Shown here one piece after another: positions 18,742 through 28,306 of a stretch of 64,000 nt of DNA; within the stretch, counting starts at the first letter, position 1, and each line of letters opens with the position of its first letter. The stretch covers positions 1 through 64,000 of the forward strand of contig JAEUGY010000012.1 in assembly GCA_016794625.1 (NCBI GenBank), given 5' to 3'. This DNA is from Opitutaceae bacterium. GTDB taxonomy: Bacteria; Verrucomicrobiota; Verrucomicrobiia; Opitutales; Opitutaceae. A model generated the notes under the pieces. That model saw nothing but the letters and a program-made list of their open reading frames with translations, ran no database searches and was not told where the DNA came from. A program made the position numbers and the translations under genes.

Positions 18742-20157
18742 ATGCTGACGCGCTGGTTTTCTCTTTTCGTTCTGCTTTCCCTGCCCTCCCTGCGGGCCGA
18801 GGTGGAGGTCGGTCCCCTGTTTCGGGACCACCTGGTCTTGCAACGCGATCAGCCGATCACCGTGTGGGGTGTCGCCGCTCCGGGGGAAGGCGTGCGCGTC
18901 ACGTTCGAACCCCACTCGGTCGCTACTACGGCTGGAGGCGACGGCCGCTGGCGTCTGCAGCTTCCGGGCCGCAAGGCCAGCCGGTCACCGCAGGAACTCG
19001 TGGTCGAAGGAACCAACCGGATCGTCATTCGGGACGTTCTGGTGGGCGACGTGTGGCTGTGCGCCGGCCAGTCCAACATGCAAATGAGCGTCCAGCATGC
19101 GTCGCACGCGGAGGATGAAATCGCCGCCGCTGCGCATCCCCTCATTCGGGAATTCAAGGTGGCCGCCCAATTCGCGACCGAACCACGCGACACGGTCGCC
19201 GGTCAATGGCAGGTGTGTTCACCCACGACGGTGGGCTCGTTCAGCGCCACCGCGTACTTCTTTGCCCGCGATCTTCACCGTGAGCTCGACGTCCCCATCG
19301 GCCTGGTCACCAGCGCGTATGGAAACTCCCCCATCGCTTCGTGGCGCGATGCCACCGCGCTCGCCGCCGAACCCGTGGTGACGCAATGGTGGTCCCGCCA
19401 GCTTGCGGCCAGTCCCCCGCCGCGTCCTCACCGGCAGCCATCGGTCTGCTTCAATGGCATGATTCATCCTCTCATCCCGTTCAGCCTGCGCGGCGTCCTT
19501 TGGTATCAAGGTGAAAGCGACGCCAGCGAGACGCCCCACCTCGCGTCCCTCTATGCCCGACAGTTTCAAGGGCTGATCGGCGAGTGGCGCCGCCACTTCG
19601 GACGCGAACTACCGTTCTTTTGGGTGCAGCTGGCCGGCTTCGGCAAGTCCGGGGCCCGCGATTGGGTGGGCGTGCGGGCGGCCCAGTCCACCGCACTCGC
19701 CCTGCCGCGCACCGGACAGGCCATTGCGATCGACGTGGGCGACGCGGCCAACATCCATCCGAAAAACAAACAAGCTGTCGGGGCCCGGCTGGCCCGGCTC
19801 GCGTTGAACCGGGAATATGGGATCGCCCGGGAGGACTCCGGGCCGGTGCTGGTCCGCAGCCAAAGATCCTCGGAGGGCACGGTGCAACTCCACTTCCGCC
19901 CGGCCGAGGAATTGTCCTCCCAAGGCGATCTGGCGGCGGCGTTCGAATTGGCCGAAGCCGACGGCCGCTTCCAGCCCGTATCACTCGCCACGGTTTCCGG
20001 CCAGACCGTGACCCTTCGCGCCCCCGGCCTGCGTTTGCCCGTGGCGGTCCGCTACGCCTGGATGCCGCTACCGACGGGGGCTCTCTTCAATCGGGCGGGG
20101 CTGCCGGCCGCACCCTTTCAGGCCGACCTGAGCGCCACACCCGAAGCCGGACGCTAG
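18742..20157 (+). CDS. sialate O-acetylesterase-like SGNH esterase (copy 2)
   Basis: A 471-residue secreted carbohydrate esterase. The ATG at 18742 places a signal peptide at the N-terminus (LTRWFSLFVLLSLPSLRA); the longer frame to 18601 would run through the operator-like sites. Family motifs are LFRDHLVLQRDQPITVWG, LCAGQSNMQMSV (nucleophile Ser), FNGMIHPLIPFSLRGVLWYQGES and NIHPKNKQAVGARLARLA. It is related to copy 1 but shorter, so the two may remove acetyl groups from different positions. It stands alone on the plus strand, divergent from DUF5695-like gene 1, with two operator-like sites in between. Confidence 0.9.
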   Translation: MLTRWFSLFVLLSLPSLRAEVEVGPLFRDHLVLQRDQPITVWGVAAPGEGVRVTFEPHSVATTAGGDGRWRLQLPGRKASRSPQELVVEGTNRIVIRDVLVGDVWLCAGQSNMQMSVQHASHAEDEIAAAAHPLIREFKVAAQFATEPRDTVAGQWQVCSPTTVGSFSATAYFFARDLHRELDVPIGLVTSAYGNSPIASWRDATALAAEPVVTQWWSRQLAASPPPRPHRQPSVCFNGMIHPLIPFSLRGVLWYQGESDASETPHLASLYARQFQGLIGEWRRHFGRELPFFWVQLAGFGKSGARDWVGVRAAQSTALALPRTGQAIAIDVGDAANIHPKNKQAVGARLARLALNREYGIAREDSGPVLVRSQRSSEGTVQLHFRPAEELSSQGDLAAAFELAEADGRFQPVSLATVSGQTVTLRAPGLRLPVAVRYAWMPLPTGALFNRAGLPAAPFQADLSATPEAGR

Positions 20158-20282
20158 GAAACGGCGCGTGTGCCCGCCCGGCTCAGCACGCCGACTGGTT
20201 TCATGCCGTTCTCCTCGAAATCCACGGAACCGGCGCTGTCGTCCTTGTGCCTCCGGTCCCTTCTTGCTCGCTCCTCCTCCGC

Positions 20283-21677
20283 TCAGATTCCCCAGCCTGG
20301 GCGGTAGTCATATCCCGGCCCAATGAATCGGTTGGCCTCGGTGTGGTTGGTCACACGGCCGAGGCCGGCATCCCACTCCAGCCGGGTATGGGCGCGTTGC
20401 GCCGCCACTCCGAGGAGCACCACTTCGGTCAGCGGCGCGGAGTAATCAAAGTTCGATCCACACACGGGACCGCCCCGGATTGCGTTCGTCCACTCTTTGA
20501 AGGGTCCGCCCACCACCCGGGGAATCGACTTGGGGGGCAGCGCAGCGGCCATCTCCACCATCCGCGACTCGGGTATCAACCGGACCGATGCACTGTGCGA
20601 GGTCACACTCATGATCCCTTTGCTCCCGTAGAAGAGGCTGCCCCCACTCGGCGACAGCTTGAAGCCCGGGACCGGCAAGGGCGGTTGCAGGGATCCATCG
20701 AACCAGCGCAGGGTGACCGGTCCGCGCGTTCCCCGCGCAGGAAACGACCAGGTGACCATCGAGGACGCCGGAAAGGTCTTGGGATACTGCTGGGTGACCG
20801 CCGCTTCCACGCTCACGGGCGAGCCCAGATCAAGAGCGAAGAACGGAGCGTCGAGTTGGTGACAACCCATGTCGCCCAGCGATCCGGTGCCGTAGTCGAC
20901 AAAGCCCCGCCAGAACGCGGGGGCGATTCCGGTCCGGTAGGGACGTGAAGGCGAGGGTCCCAGCCACAGATCCCAATCCAGGGTCGGCGGCACGGGGGTC
21001 TCGCCCGGTTGCGCGTCCGGATCGAAGTCCGCGGGATGAAACCAGGGCGCCCGCGGTCGGTCGGTCCAGGTATCCACCCGGTGAACCTCCCCGATCAGCC
21101 CGGCTTGCACCCATTCTCTCGCCAGTCGAATGCCCTCGGAGGCGCGGCCCTGATTGCCCATCTGAGTGACGACTCCCGCGGCTTTCGCCGCCGCCTGCAG
21201 CGCCCGCACCTCGCTGATGCAACGGCAGAGGGGTTTCTCCACGAAGACGTGTTTGCGGTGACGGATGGCCGCCATCGCAATCGGAAAATGGAGATGATCG
21301 GGTGTGGCAATCGTCACCGCATCGATCTGATCTGCCATGGTCTCAAACAGGAGCCGGTAGTCCTTGAACCAACGGGCTCCCTTGGCCTGAGCGAGGATGG
21401 GCCCGAATTTCTTGTCGCTCTCCAGTTCGGAGCGACCGTGCTTCTCATCCACGTCGCAGAACGCGACCATCTGCTCGTCCGCCACGCCCATCAAGGCAGC
21501 CCGACCCCGGCCGCCCACCCCGATGACCGCGATGCGCAAGCGATCATTGGCCGGGCGTGCGCCCTGACCGCGCAGGCCCTGGGGAAAAAGGAGCAAGGAA
21601 CCGGCGGCGGCGCCGGCCGAAAGGAACTGCCGGCGCGACCACGTCGGACGAGAAGGGCGGGAGTCGGGGGTCTTCAT
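20283..21677 (-). CDS. Tat-exported Gfo/Idh/MocA family oxidoreductase
   Basis: A 464-residue protein starting at the ATG that ends at 21677, giving a twin-arginine signal (TWSRRQFLSAGAAAGSLLLF). The Rossmann motif is RIAVIGVGGRGRAAL. HVFVEKPLCRC carries the EKP motif of the family, and GVVTQMGNQGRASEGI is the usual secreted-subfamily block. The domain near SLGDMGCHQLDAPFFAL is typical of glycoside dehydrogenases of this group. It likely oxidises a sugar or glycoside at a ring hydroxyl with a tightly held NAD cofactor in the periplasm. The gene follows GH95 copy 2 by 31 bp on the same strand, so the two are probably co-transcribed. Confidence 0.92.
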   Translation of the reverse strand: MKTPDSRPSRPTWSRRQFLSAGAAAGSLLLFPQGLRGQGARPANDRLRIAVIGVGGRGRAALMGVADEQMVAFCDVDEKHGRSELESDKKFGPILAQAKGARWFKDYRLLFETMADQIDAVTIATPDHLHFPIAMAAIRHRKHVFVEKPLCRCISEVRALQAAAKAAGVVTQMGNQGRASEGIRLAREWVQAGLIGEVHRVDTWTDRPRAPWFHPADFDPDAQPGETPVPPTLDWDLWLGPSPSRPYRTGIAPAFWRGFVDYGTGSLGDMGCHQLDAPFFALDLGSPVSVEAAVTQQYPKTFPASSMVTWSFPARGTRGPVTLRWFDGSLQPPLPVPGFKLSPSGGSLFYGSKGIMSVTSHSASVRLIPESRMVEMAAALPPKSIPRVVGGPFKEWTNAIRGGPVCGSNFDYSAPLTEVVLLGVAAQRAHTRLEWDAGLGRVTNHTEANRFIGPGYDYRPGWGI

Positions 21678-21708
21678 GGGAGCGTCACCGTGGAAGGACA
21701 TGCTGCCA

Positions 21709-24111
21709 TCAGGGGAGCGGCAAGACGTCATAGGACTGGCCCGCCTTCGCCGTCCACGTCACGACCCCGCCGTGCGCCTCGGCGCGACTGCGCTGCTTGC
21801 CCACGGTGAAAGGCAGCGCGCAGCGGACCGTCAGCGCGCCGTCGCGATCCGGACGAAGCCGGGCCGACACGAGTCGACCTTGCCGCCAGACCAGATCGAC
21901 CGCAACGGCGCCACGGGCGCGCAGGCCCGTCACCGCGCCGTCGCGCCACTTCGGAGGCACCGCCGGCAGGAGCACGATTTCTTCCGCGTGACTCTGCAAC
22001 AGCATCTCCGCGATGGCCGCCGCCCCGCCCAGATTCCCGTCAATCTGGAAGACACCCGGGGTGTCCTTGCGGGGGTGAAAATCCATCAGATTGGGAAAGG
22101 CGGCCCGCCCCACCAGGGACGTGAGCGTCTGCTGGGCCATGGCCGCATCGCCCAATCTCGCCCACAGGCCCGCGTTCCAGGCCAGACTCCATCCCGTATT
22201 GCTGCTGTCGCTCAGGTTCACGGAGCGGGTGGACCCTCCACCGCTGACGCGAAAAGCCAGCGACTTTCGTGCTCCCTCGGCCAGCTCCGGTGTGGTGCGG
22301 GGCGTGATCTGCCAGCCGGGATAGACGGCGTAGAGATGGGACATGTGCCGGTGGCCCGGTTCGCGTTCGGCCAACGGCTCCTGCCATTCGAGCAACCTCC
22401 CGTCGGCGCCGACGCGCGTGGGCGCAAGCCGGGCCCGTTTCGCCTGCACCTCGCGCGTAAAGGCATCATCGATACCGAGCACCCGGGCGGCGGCCAGGCA
22501 GTTGTCGAAAAGTTCCGCCGCAATCTGCTGGTCCATCGTCGGCCCCATGACCAGCCCCCGGGGCTTCGGATCGCCCGGCACCGTGAAGCTGTTCTCCGGT
22601 GAAATCGACGGTCCGCTAAGCAGCAGACCGGTGCGCGGATCGGGCACCAGCCAGTCGAGCAGAAACTCCGCCGCCTCCTTCATGACGGGATAGCCCCGGG
22701 TCTCGAGAAAGGTGCGGTCGAGACTGAAGCGGTAGTGCTCCCACAGGTGCTGACAAAGCCAGGCCGCCCCGGTGGGCCAGACGGTGAGCCCTTTGACCGG
22801 GCTGGTGAACAACCAGGCATTGGTGCGATGCGACACGACGAACCCGCGCGTGCCGTAAACGTCGCGCGCCGTCGCGCGGCCGGGAGTGCGCAGGCGCTCG
22901 ATCAGATCGAACAGCGGAGTGTGGCACTCCGCCAGGTTCGTCGACTCCGCCAGCCAGTAAATCATCTGGGCGTTGACGTCGAAATGCCAGCCACAGAACC
23001 AAGGTGGGTTGAGGTCCTCGTTCCAGATGCCCTGCAGGTTGGCCGGCAGGTTGGCCGACCCCGGACGCGAGGAACCAATCAGCAGGTAGCGGCCATACTG
23101 AAAGTAGAGCGCCAACAATCCGGGATCGGAAGCCCCGCCCTGGAAGCGACGCAGGCGATCATCCGTCGGGAGCTGCGTCGGCTCGCCTTCGCCTCCCAAC
23201 TGCAGGCTGACCCGCCGAAACAGCCGGCGGTGGTCGTTTACGTGTGCATCCCGCAAGGCCGGAAATCCCGCGGCTGCCGCCGCCTTGAGGTCGCGATCGA
23301 GGCGGTCTCCCTCCGGCCGGCCCGCGTAGTCGGTTCCCGCCGCCAGCAGCAGGGTCACACTCTCGGCCTTCACGATGCGGCAGACGCCGGCCTTGCCTTC
23401 GACGGTGCCTCCCTCGGCGACGACGCGCATCTGGGCCGCAAACCGCGAACCCGCCGTGGGCTTGCCGCGATCCGCCTGTCCGGTGAGGACCACGGTGCCG
23501 TCGGAACGCGACGTGGCGTCGGCGCCTTCCGCACGCCCAAGGGTCGCCTCCAGGGTAAGGCTGTGGGGACGATCCGCCGTCAATCGGATGACCAGCACCT
23601 GATGCGGAGCACTGGAAAAGACTTCGCGCGTAAAGGTCGTGTCGCCCACCCGGTAGGTGATGCGTACGATCGCGCGGTCGAGGTCGAGCTCGCGCCGGTA
23701 GTCCGTGAAAGTCTCATGTCCGGGCAGGGTGAGGCGCAGGTCACCAAGCGGTTGATACGAGCCGAGGGGTCGATCCCCAAGCACCTCCCGGTTCACCCGT
23801 TCCTCGGCCTCGCCGTGCCGGCCCTCAAAGAGCAGCCGGCGGATCTCGGGGAAGTGCGCATGGGCTCCGCTGCGGTCATACACGCCGGGTCGGCCGCTCC
23901 AGACTGTCGCCTCGTTGAGCTGCAGGCGTTCCTGCGCCGCCCCGCCGTACACCATCGCTCCGAGCCGCCCGTTGCCCACCGGCAGCGCCTCGTGCCAGGC
24001 TGCGGCCGGTTGACGGTACCACAACCGCACCTCGGCCTCGCTCCCGAATCCGGTCGAAATCCAGGTCAGAAGGGTCAGGGGAAGCAGGAGCAGGCGGGCG
24101 GCGAATCTCAT
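21709..24111 (-). CDS. GH95 family glycosidase (copy 2) with atypical NxN motif
   Basis: A full-length 800-residue enzyme with a signal peptide (FAARLLLLPLTLLTWISTGFG) and the GH95 N-terminal motif WHEALPVGNGRLGAMVYGG. The middle carries [18 protein letters not shown]. The catalytic loop reads HFDVNAQMIYWLAE instead of the usual N-x-N-x-x-MNYWPAE, so the first catalytic Asn is Asp, the Asn of MNYW is Ile and the Pro is Leu. The acid Glu (SISPENSF) and the supporting Asp (QIDGNLGG) are present. His two residues before the motif fits a fucose-type site. It may act on alpha-L-fucose with altered chemistry or on another sugar. Two operator-like sites lie upstream. Confidence 0.92.
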   Translation of the reverse strand: MRFAARLLLLPLTLLTWISTGFGSEAEVRLWYRQPAAAWHEALPVGNGRLGAMVYGGAAQERLQLNEATVWSGRPGVYDRSGAHAHFPEIRRLLFEGRHGEAEERVNREVLGDRPLGSYQPLGDLRLTLPGHETFTDYRRELDLDRAIVRITYRVGDTTFTREVFSSAPHQVLVIRLTADRPHSLTLEATLGRAEGADATSRSDGTVVLTGQADRGKPTAGSRFAAQMRVVAEGGTVEGKAGVCRIVKAESVTLLLAAGTDYAGRPEGDRLDRDLKAAAAAGFPALRDAHVNDHRRLFRRVSLQLGGEGEPTQLPTDDRLRRFQGGASDPGLLALYFQYGRYLLIGSSRPGSANLPANLQGIWNEDLNPPWFCGWHFDVNAQMIYWLAESTNLAECHTPLFDLIERLRTPGRATARDVYGTRGFVVSHRTNAWLFTSPVKGLTVWPTGAAWLCQHLWEHYRFSLDRTFLETRGYPVMKEAAEFLLDWLVPDPRTGLLLSGPSISPENSFTVPGDPKPRGLVMGPTMDQQIAAELFDNCLAAARVLGIDDAFTREVQAKRARLAPTRVGADGRLLEWQEPLAEREPGHRHMSHLYAVYPGWQITPRTTPELAEGARKSLAFRVSGGGSTRSVNLSDSSNTGWSLAWNAGLWARLGDAAMAQQTLTSLVGRAAFPNLMDFHPRKDTPGVFQIDGNLGGAAAIAEMLLQSHAEEIVLLPAVPPKWRDGAVTGLRARGAVAVDLVWRQGRLVSARLRPDRDGALTVRCALPFTVGKQRSRAEAHGGVVTWTAKAGQSYDVLPLP

Positions 24112-24252
24112 AGTGAAGGAAGGGACCGCAAACGAAGCGGATCGACGGGATTGAACGGGAGGGGTCGTAGGACGGGCATACGATCCGGGGTGATGCGTTC
24201 CAGGGTGCTGCCGAGTGTCTCCGCGTTGCCGTCCACCACAATGCCCGGATCA

Positions 24253-24265
24253 GTTGATCGTTGAC
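24253..24265. promoter_or_regulatory. operator-like motif (TCAACGRT family), site 3
   Basis: GTTGATCGTTGAC; the other strand reads GTCAACGATCAAC. It lies mid-way between the divergent GH95 copy 2 and DUF5695-like gene 2. Confidence 0.55.
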
Positions 24266-24311
24266 TCGGCCTCCCTCCACGACCGACCTTCCAGTGACGG
24301 TCGTTTCCCCT

Positions 24312-24324
24312 GTCAACGGTCGAC
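24312..24324. promoter_or_regulatory. operator-like motif (TCAACGRT family), site 4
   Basis: GTCAACGGTCGAC, 69 bp upstream of the start of DUF5695-like gene 2. A weaker relative, GTGACGGTCG, lies at 24294-24303. Confidence 0.6.
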
Positions 24325-24392
24325 TCCCTGGGAGGTTCCCCCGTCGCGTCCAGGGTGGTACGACCTCCCTCCGGATTCGTCACCCCCGAACC

Positions 24393-26219
24393 ATGAGCTT
24401 TCCCCGCTGCACCCTGCTCGCCCGACTTGCGCTTTTTCTGATCGGCATCGGTTCCGTCACCGCCACGACGCTGGAAAATGCACGGTATCGTCTCGTGGTG
24501 CAGGACGATCACTCCGTCACGCTTCACGTCAGCGGCGTCCCAGCCCAGAGCCTGCAACCGGAGTTCACAGTCATGGTCAGCGACCGGGACCCCGGCTACC
24601 ATGTCAACCACCAGAACTACCCGGTGGCACCGCGCACCGCGGTCCGCTGGACCGACTACGAGGAGGACCTGGAATCGCTCAACCGCCGCCTGGCGACGCC
24701 CGCCGAGCGGGAGGCCCGGCGCAACCACGCGGTGGTCACGGCCGACGCCAAGGGAGGGCGCACCTGGACCTACCGCGACGATTCCGGGACGGTGCTGCTG
24801 CGGGTCAGCGGCGCCTTTGCGCGTGGAACCACCCGCCCGCTCCTCGCCGGTCAGCGTCAGACCCTACGGGCGACGGCATCCACCCGGGAGGGACGCACGC
24901 TGCGCTGGTCCTTCCCGTCGCATCCGGGGTTTGCCCTGACGGCCGAGCTGACGCTGCCGGACGGCGAGGGCGACCCCCGCATCTCTCATCGCCTGGTGGC
25001 GACGTCACCGGGCTGGTACTCCGTCGCCTTCACCGGCGCTCCCGGTCAGGACGCCGCCCGGGTCATGACCGTTCCGCAGGAGTGCGCGGGCCGTTCGCTG
25101 CGGCAATTCAACCACCTCGTGCCGGAACCCTTCCTGCGGCTCCCCCGCGTCCATCTGGCCACCGCAGAAGGGAATTCCGCCCTTGTCGTCGACGCGGCGG
25201 AAATGCCATTTCGGATACCGACGCGGGCCAACGCCCGGTTCGGCCTGATGCTGGCGAACGAAGGTGGCCGCTGCCAACCCGTGGCGTTCGCCCCGATTCT
25301 CGGCGGTGCGGAGTCGCGTCTGGCGCCGGGGGACGTGCGTACGTTCTCGGTGCACTATGTCGTCCGTCCGGGCGACTGGAAGGACACCTACCGTGACATC
25401 GCCCAGCGTCACTACGGTTTTCGCGATCAGCGCGATCACTCCGGGTCCGGCTCCCTGAACCAGGCGCTCGAAGCCACCCTGGACTTTCTCGCGGATCGCA
25501 ACGGGGAGAACCGGGCCCTCTGGCATGACGAGCAGAAGTACTACGACTACTGGACTGACAACTCGGGGATCTTTAAACCGTTCTCCCCACTCTTCGGACT
25601 TTCCGCCGCGCTGGTCACCGACGACGAAGCCTTCTACTGGACCCGCGCCCTGCCCCAGGTCGAATTCGCCCTGTCGCGCGCGCAAAATACCTTTGCCCCC
25701 TACGAGGTGGAACACAACGGGCAGGTCAAGGCGCGCAATCGCGAACTCGGACGCTCGTATCTGGGGGCCGCCCAGCTGGTGCACCTGCACGGTTTCTTCC
25801 AGGGACGCACGCCGCTGATCGCCGCCGCCGCGCGGGAGGCCGGATTCTCCGCAAGCCGTTTCACCGATTTACTGGCCCGCCATGAACTCACCGGCAGTAC
25901 CACCGACCTCGACCAGGCCCGCCGGGTCGCCGACGCGGAGCTGCGGCGTCGCCTTCCCACCGGCGAAGGCGACGACTACCTCGACTGGCTGGAGCTGCAC
26001 CTCGCCACCGGCGATCCCCGCTACCTCGACGCGGCCCGGGAAGGAGCCTACGGTCTGACCACCACGATCAATCTGTCACCCGCCACCCCGGATACGCAGG
26101 TCACCATCGACCGGGGAGGCCGGGTCCCGGTCCACGAACATTCCCACGGCCGCCATCGCCTCTGGGGTTTCCTCCCGCCCAAGCCGGTGTCCAGCCCTGA
26201 ACAGACCGTCCCGGCCTAG
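24393..26219 (+). pseudogene. DUF5695-like secreted protein (copy 2), N-terminal part before an in-frame TAG
   Basis: 608 residues with a signal peptide (LLARLALFLIGIGSVTATT) from the ATG at 24393. They align with the first two thirds of the other two DUF5695-like proteins: GWYSVAFTGAPGQDAARV, FAPILGGAESRLAPGD, HYGFRDQRDHSGSGSLNQALE, and the toroid-like region to TVPA. The stop at 26217-26219 is TAG exactly where both paralogues have Trp (VPAW). The reading frame continues without shift into the next entry. Joined, they would make about 961 residues, the length of the intact copies. This looks like one G-to-A change (TGG to TAG) by mutation, assembly error or rare readthrough. If stopped here, the protein lacks its C-terminal third. 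Confidence 0.85.
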
Positions 26220-26270
26220 CGTGTCTCGCTCACGGGCCTGCAATCGCCCGCCTACCGGGGAGAACTGTGG

Positions 26271-27278
26271 ATGAATCACCACGGGCAGTTGATGCGCCTC
26301 GCCGCGTTGAGCCAGGATGACTTTCTGCGCACCGTGGCCCGCTGGGGTATGGTCGGACGGTTCGGCAACTACGCCGGCGACAACCGGTCCCACCTCTCGC
26401 TCATCACCGAGTCGCCGCATGCCGTCGAACGGCCGGTGTGGGAGTGGAACTTCGCCACCGTGAATCCCGGTCACGCCTGGGAGTTTGCCGGCGAACTGAT
26501 CGACTTCCTCGTCAGCGATGCCTTCGACCGCTCGAACGGGGCCATCACCTTCCCCGGGCGCCCGCTGCCGGGAACTCCCTTCCGGGTCCGCGTCTACGGC
26601 GACCGGCCGGGCCGCTTCTATGGCGAGGAGCCGGTCCGCCTGTGGCTGCCGCGACGCCTCGTCACAAGCGACAACCGTCAGATCGATGTGCTCGCTGGCT
26701 ACGGCGACGGGACCTTCTACCTGGCCGCGTGGAGCCAGTCCTTCCAGAGCGAAACCGTCACGCTCACGCTTGATCCCGAGAAAGTGGACCTTCGGAACGT
26801 GACCCGTACGCGTCGCTGGAATCAGAATCAACCCACCGCGGCCGGACCTCCCATCAATCGCCAAACGATCTCGTTCCAGCTTCCCGCCAAGGGCATTGTC
26901 GCCTTTGCCTTCGACGGCGCCCGCGTTCGTCCCGGCCTCCAGGCGAAAGTGACGGACCCGGCATCGCGTCCGCTCGGGCCCCAGAGTTTTGCCCGCACCG
27001 CGGCCTCCTTCGGCACCGTCCACGCGCAGCTCCTTTCGATGGGCCGCGGGCTCACCCGCGCGTTCATCTACACGGATGCGCTGCCCGAAGCCATCATCGC
27101 CGCGACCCTGCGCTACCGGCAGGGCCAGCAGGCCTGGCGCGAGGCCCGCGATGAGATCTTCCCCTACGAGTTTTCGCCGGAGTACATCGACGGGGCCGGA
27201 GCCCTGGAGCTGAGTTTTGAAGTCGAGACCGCCGCCCTGAAAACCGAACGCGCCCCCACCCTCGTGCTGCTGCCCTAG
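26271..27278 (+). pseudogene. DUF5695-like secreted protein (copy 2), C-terminal part after the in-frame TAG
   Basis: 335 residues in the same frame as the preceding fragment, starting at the first ATG after the TAG. It contains the family's C-terminal blocks: GQLMRLAALSQDDFLRTVARWGMVGRFGNYAG, with WEWNFATVNPGHAWEFAGELIDFLVSDAF matching the YNHIWP...DYLVSDA block of the paralogues, and VYGDRPGRFYGEEPVRLWLPRR. The tail (IFPYEFSPEYI) also matches. No signal peptide or Shine-Dalgarno sequence is visible, so independent translation seems unlikely. The sequence after the stop is well conserved, which suggests a recent break or a working readthrough. Confidence 0.8.
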
Positions 27279-27281
27279 TCC

Positions 27282-27911
27282 ATGAGCCTCCGTCTTCTCC
27301 TCCTGCTTTCCGTCCTGATCGGCACCGGCGCGCCCCTCGCGGCGTTCGAGTTCACCGACAGTTTTGTCGCGCACATGAAGGCCACCACCAATCCACATGG
27401 CTTCGGTCTGCGCGACCAGCGCTACTTCCCCTACTCCACACGCTACGGTCGGCGGATCGGGTTCGGTCGTCCCGTGACGGATACCTCCCTCTACCAACGC
27501 GGGGAGACCCCTGCCGAGTCGGAGCAGGCGCTGCGTCAGGGACTGAGCCTCACACTCGTGCACCTGCGCACCGCCCTCGCCCGCACCCACCCCACGGTGG
27601 CGTTCGACGCCCTGGATCGGCGCGCCCAGGAGATCCTCCTCGACCACGCCTACACCGAGGGAGTCGAGCATCTCCCCCCGGCGTTTCTGGACGCCGTCCT
27701 GCAGGCCGACTGGGACCGGCTGCTCGACCAGCATCTCTACATCCGCGGACTGGGCAATTGGCCCGACACGATCAAGAACCAGGCCTTCGGCAAACGCTGG
27801 ATCTACGGCGATCCGGCCACCGTCCTGCGTCCGCTCAAGGGCGCACCTGCGGCGAGTCGGACCGGATTCATCGATCCGCGAATTCCACAGCCGCGCAAGC
27901 ACTCCGACTGA
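27282..27911 (+). CDS. small secreted protein with lysozyme-like region (function uncertain)
   Basis: 209 residues starting 3 bp after the DUF5695-like gene 2 frame ends, so probably translated with it. A signal peptide is clear (LRLLLLLSVLIGTGAPLAA). The segment RRAQEILLDHAYTEGVEHLPPAFLDAVLQADWDRLLDQHLYIRG looks like the C-terminal helical part of T4-type lysozymes, and ESEQALRQGL fits the middle. The N-terminal Glu of a lysozyme active site is not obvious. I do not recognise a named family with certainty. It could be a degenerate muramidase or a structural accessory of the DUF5695-like protein. Confidence 0.7.
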   Translation: MSLRLLLLLSVLIGTGAPLAAFEFTDSFVAHMKATTNPHGFGLRDQRYFPYSTRYGRRIGFGRPVTDTSLYQRGETPAESEQALRQGLSLTLVHLRTALARTHPTVAFDALDRRAQEILLDHAYTEGVEHLPPAFLDAVLQADWDRLLDQHLYIRGLGNWPDTIKNQAFGKRWIYGDPATVLRPLKGAPAASRTGFIDPRIPQPRKHSD

Positions 27912-27951
27912 GGGGTCCGCAGCGGTACTCTAGTGATTGAGATTGGGTCAC

Positions 27952-28062
27952 GGTGGAGGGCGTCGCACCGTCGGCGCCGGGGAACGCACCACGAACCGCT
28001 GCGTCCAACCGTATTGGTATCCGCGACGCGCAAACGGCGCCGACGGAGCGGCGCCCTCCACC
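27952..28062. repeat. inverted-repeat element, copy A (about 110 bp)
   Basis: The ends at 27952-27978 and 28036-28062 are 27-bp inverted repeats with 25 matches (ends GGTGGAGGGCG and CGCCCTCCACC). The inner part is also shared with copy B at 37942-38049, in reverse orientation: for example GCGCGTCGC and GGTTCGTGG on the opposite strand. The RNA would fold into a long hairpin. It may be a non-autonomous mobile element or a repeated structural element; no coding capacity. Confidence 0.75.
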
Positions 28063-28209
28063 GGAACGGGGACCTAGCATGCGCCCTTGCCGGTGTTTCC
28101 GCAACGGCCGACCTCCTTAAACTAACGCGCCGGCGTAGGCGCGGGAGTGTCCTCCGCCGAGTCAGAACCGGTGCCTCCAGCGCTGCCCAGATCGATCCTC
28201 TGCGGTTCA

Positions 28210-28222
28210 TTCAACGGTCAAC
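28210..28222. promoter_or_regulatory. operator-like motif (TCAACGRT family), site 5
   Basis: TTCAACGGTCAAC, 85 bp upstream of the chosen start of DUF5695-like gene 3. It is the only site seen in this gap. Confidence 0.55.
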
Positions 28223-28306
28223 CATTCTCACCTTTGCGTGAAGCCGCGACTCCGCTTGTCTGCCTCTGTCCCCTGCCCCGGTCAGCCTCCTCCCCGTATT
28301 CCTGCT

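Larger units (their letters stand above)
27912..28306. other. 395-bp gene-free stretch: repeat element, operator-like site and leader
   Basis: This gap holds a foldable repeat element (27952-28062) and one operator-like motif (28210-28222) in front of DUF5695-like gene 3. I see no convincing gene. The reading frame that starts with GTG at 28238 is only an extension of the following gene. Confidence 0.7.

Noticed and set aside
26200..26275. Frameshift as the cause of the break in DUF5695-like gene 2
   Set aside because: Both halves are in the same frame (distance divisible by three) and the residues after the TAG continue the family alignment, so a nonsense codon explains it.
28238..28306. 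Earlier GTG start for DUF5695-like gene 3
   Set aside because: It adds 23 charged or Pro-rich residues before the signal peptide and lies close to the operator-like site; the GTG at 28307 fits better.
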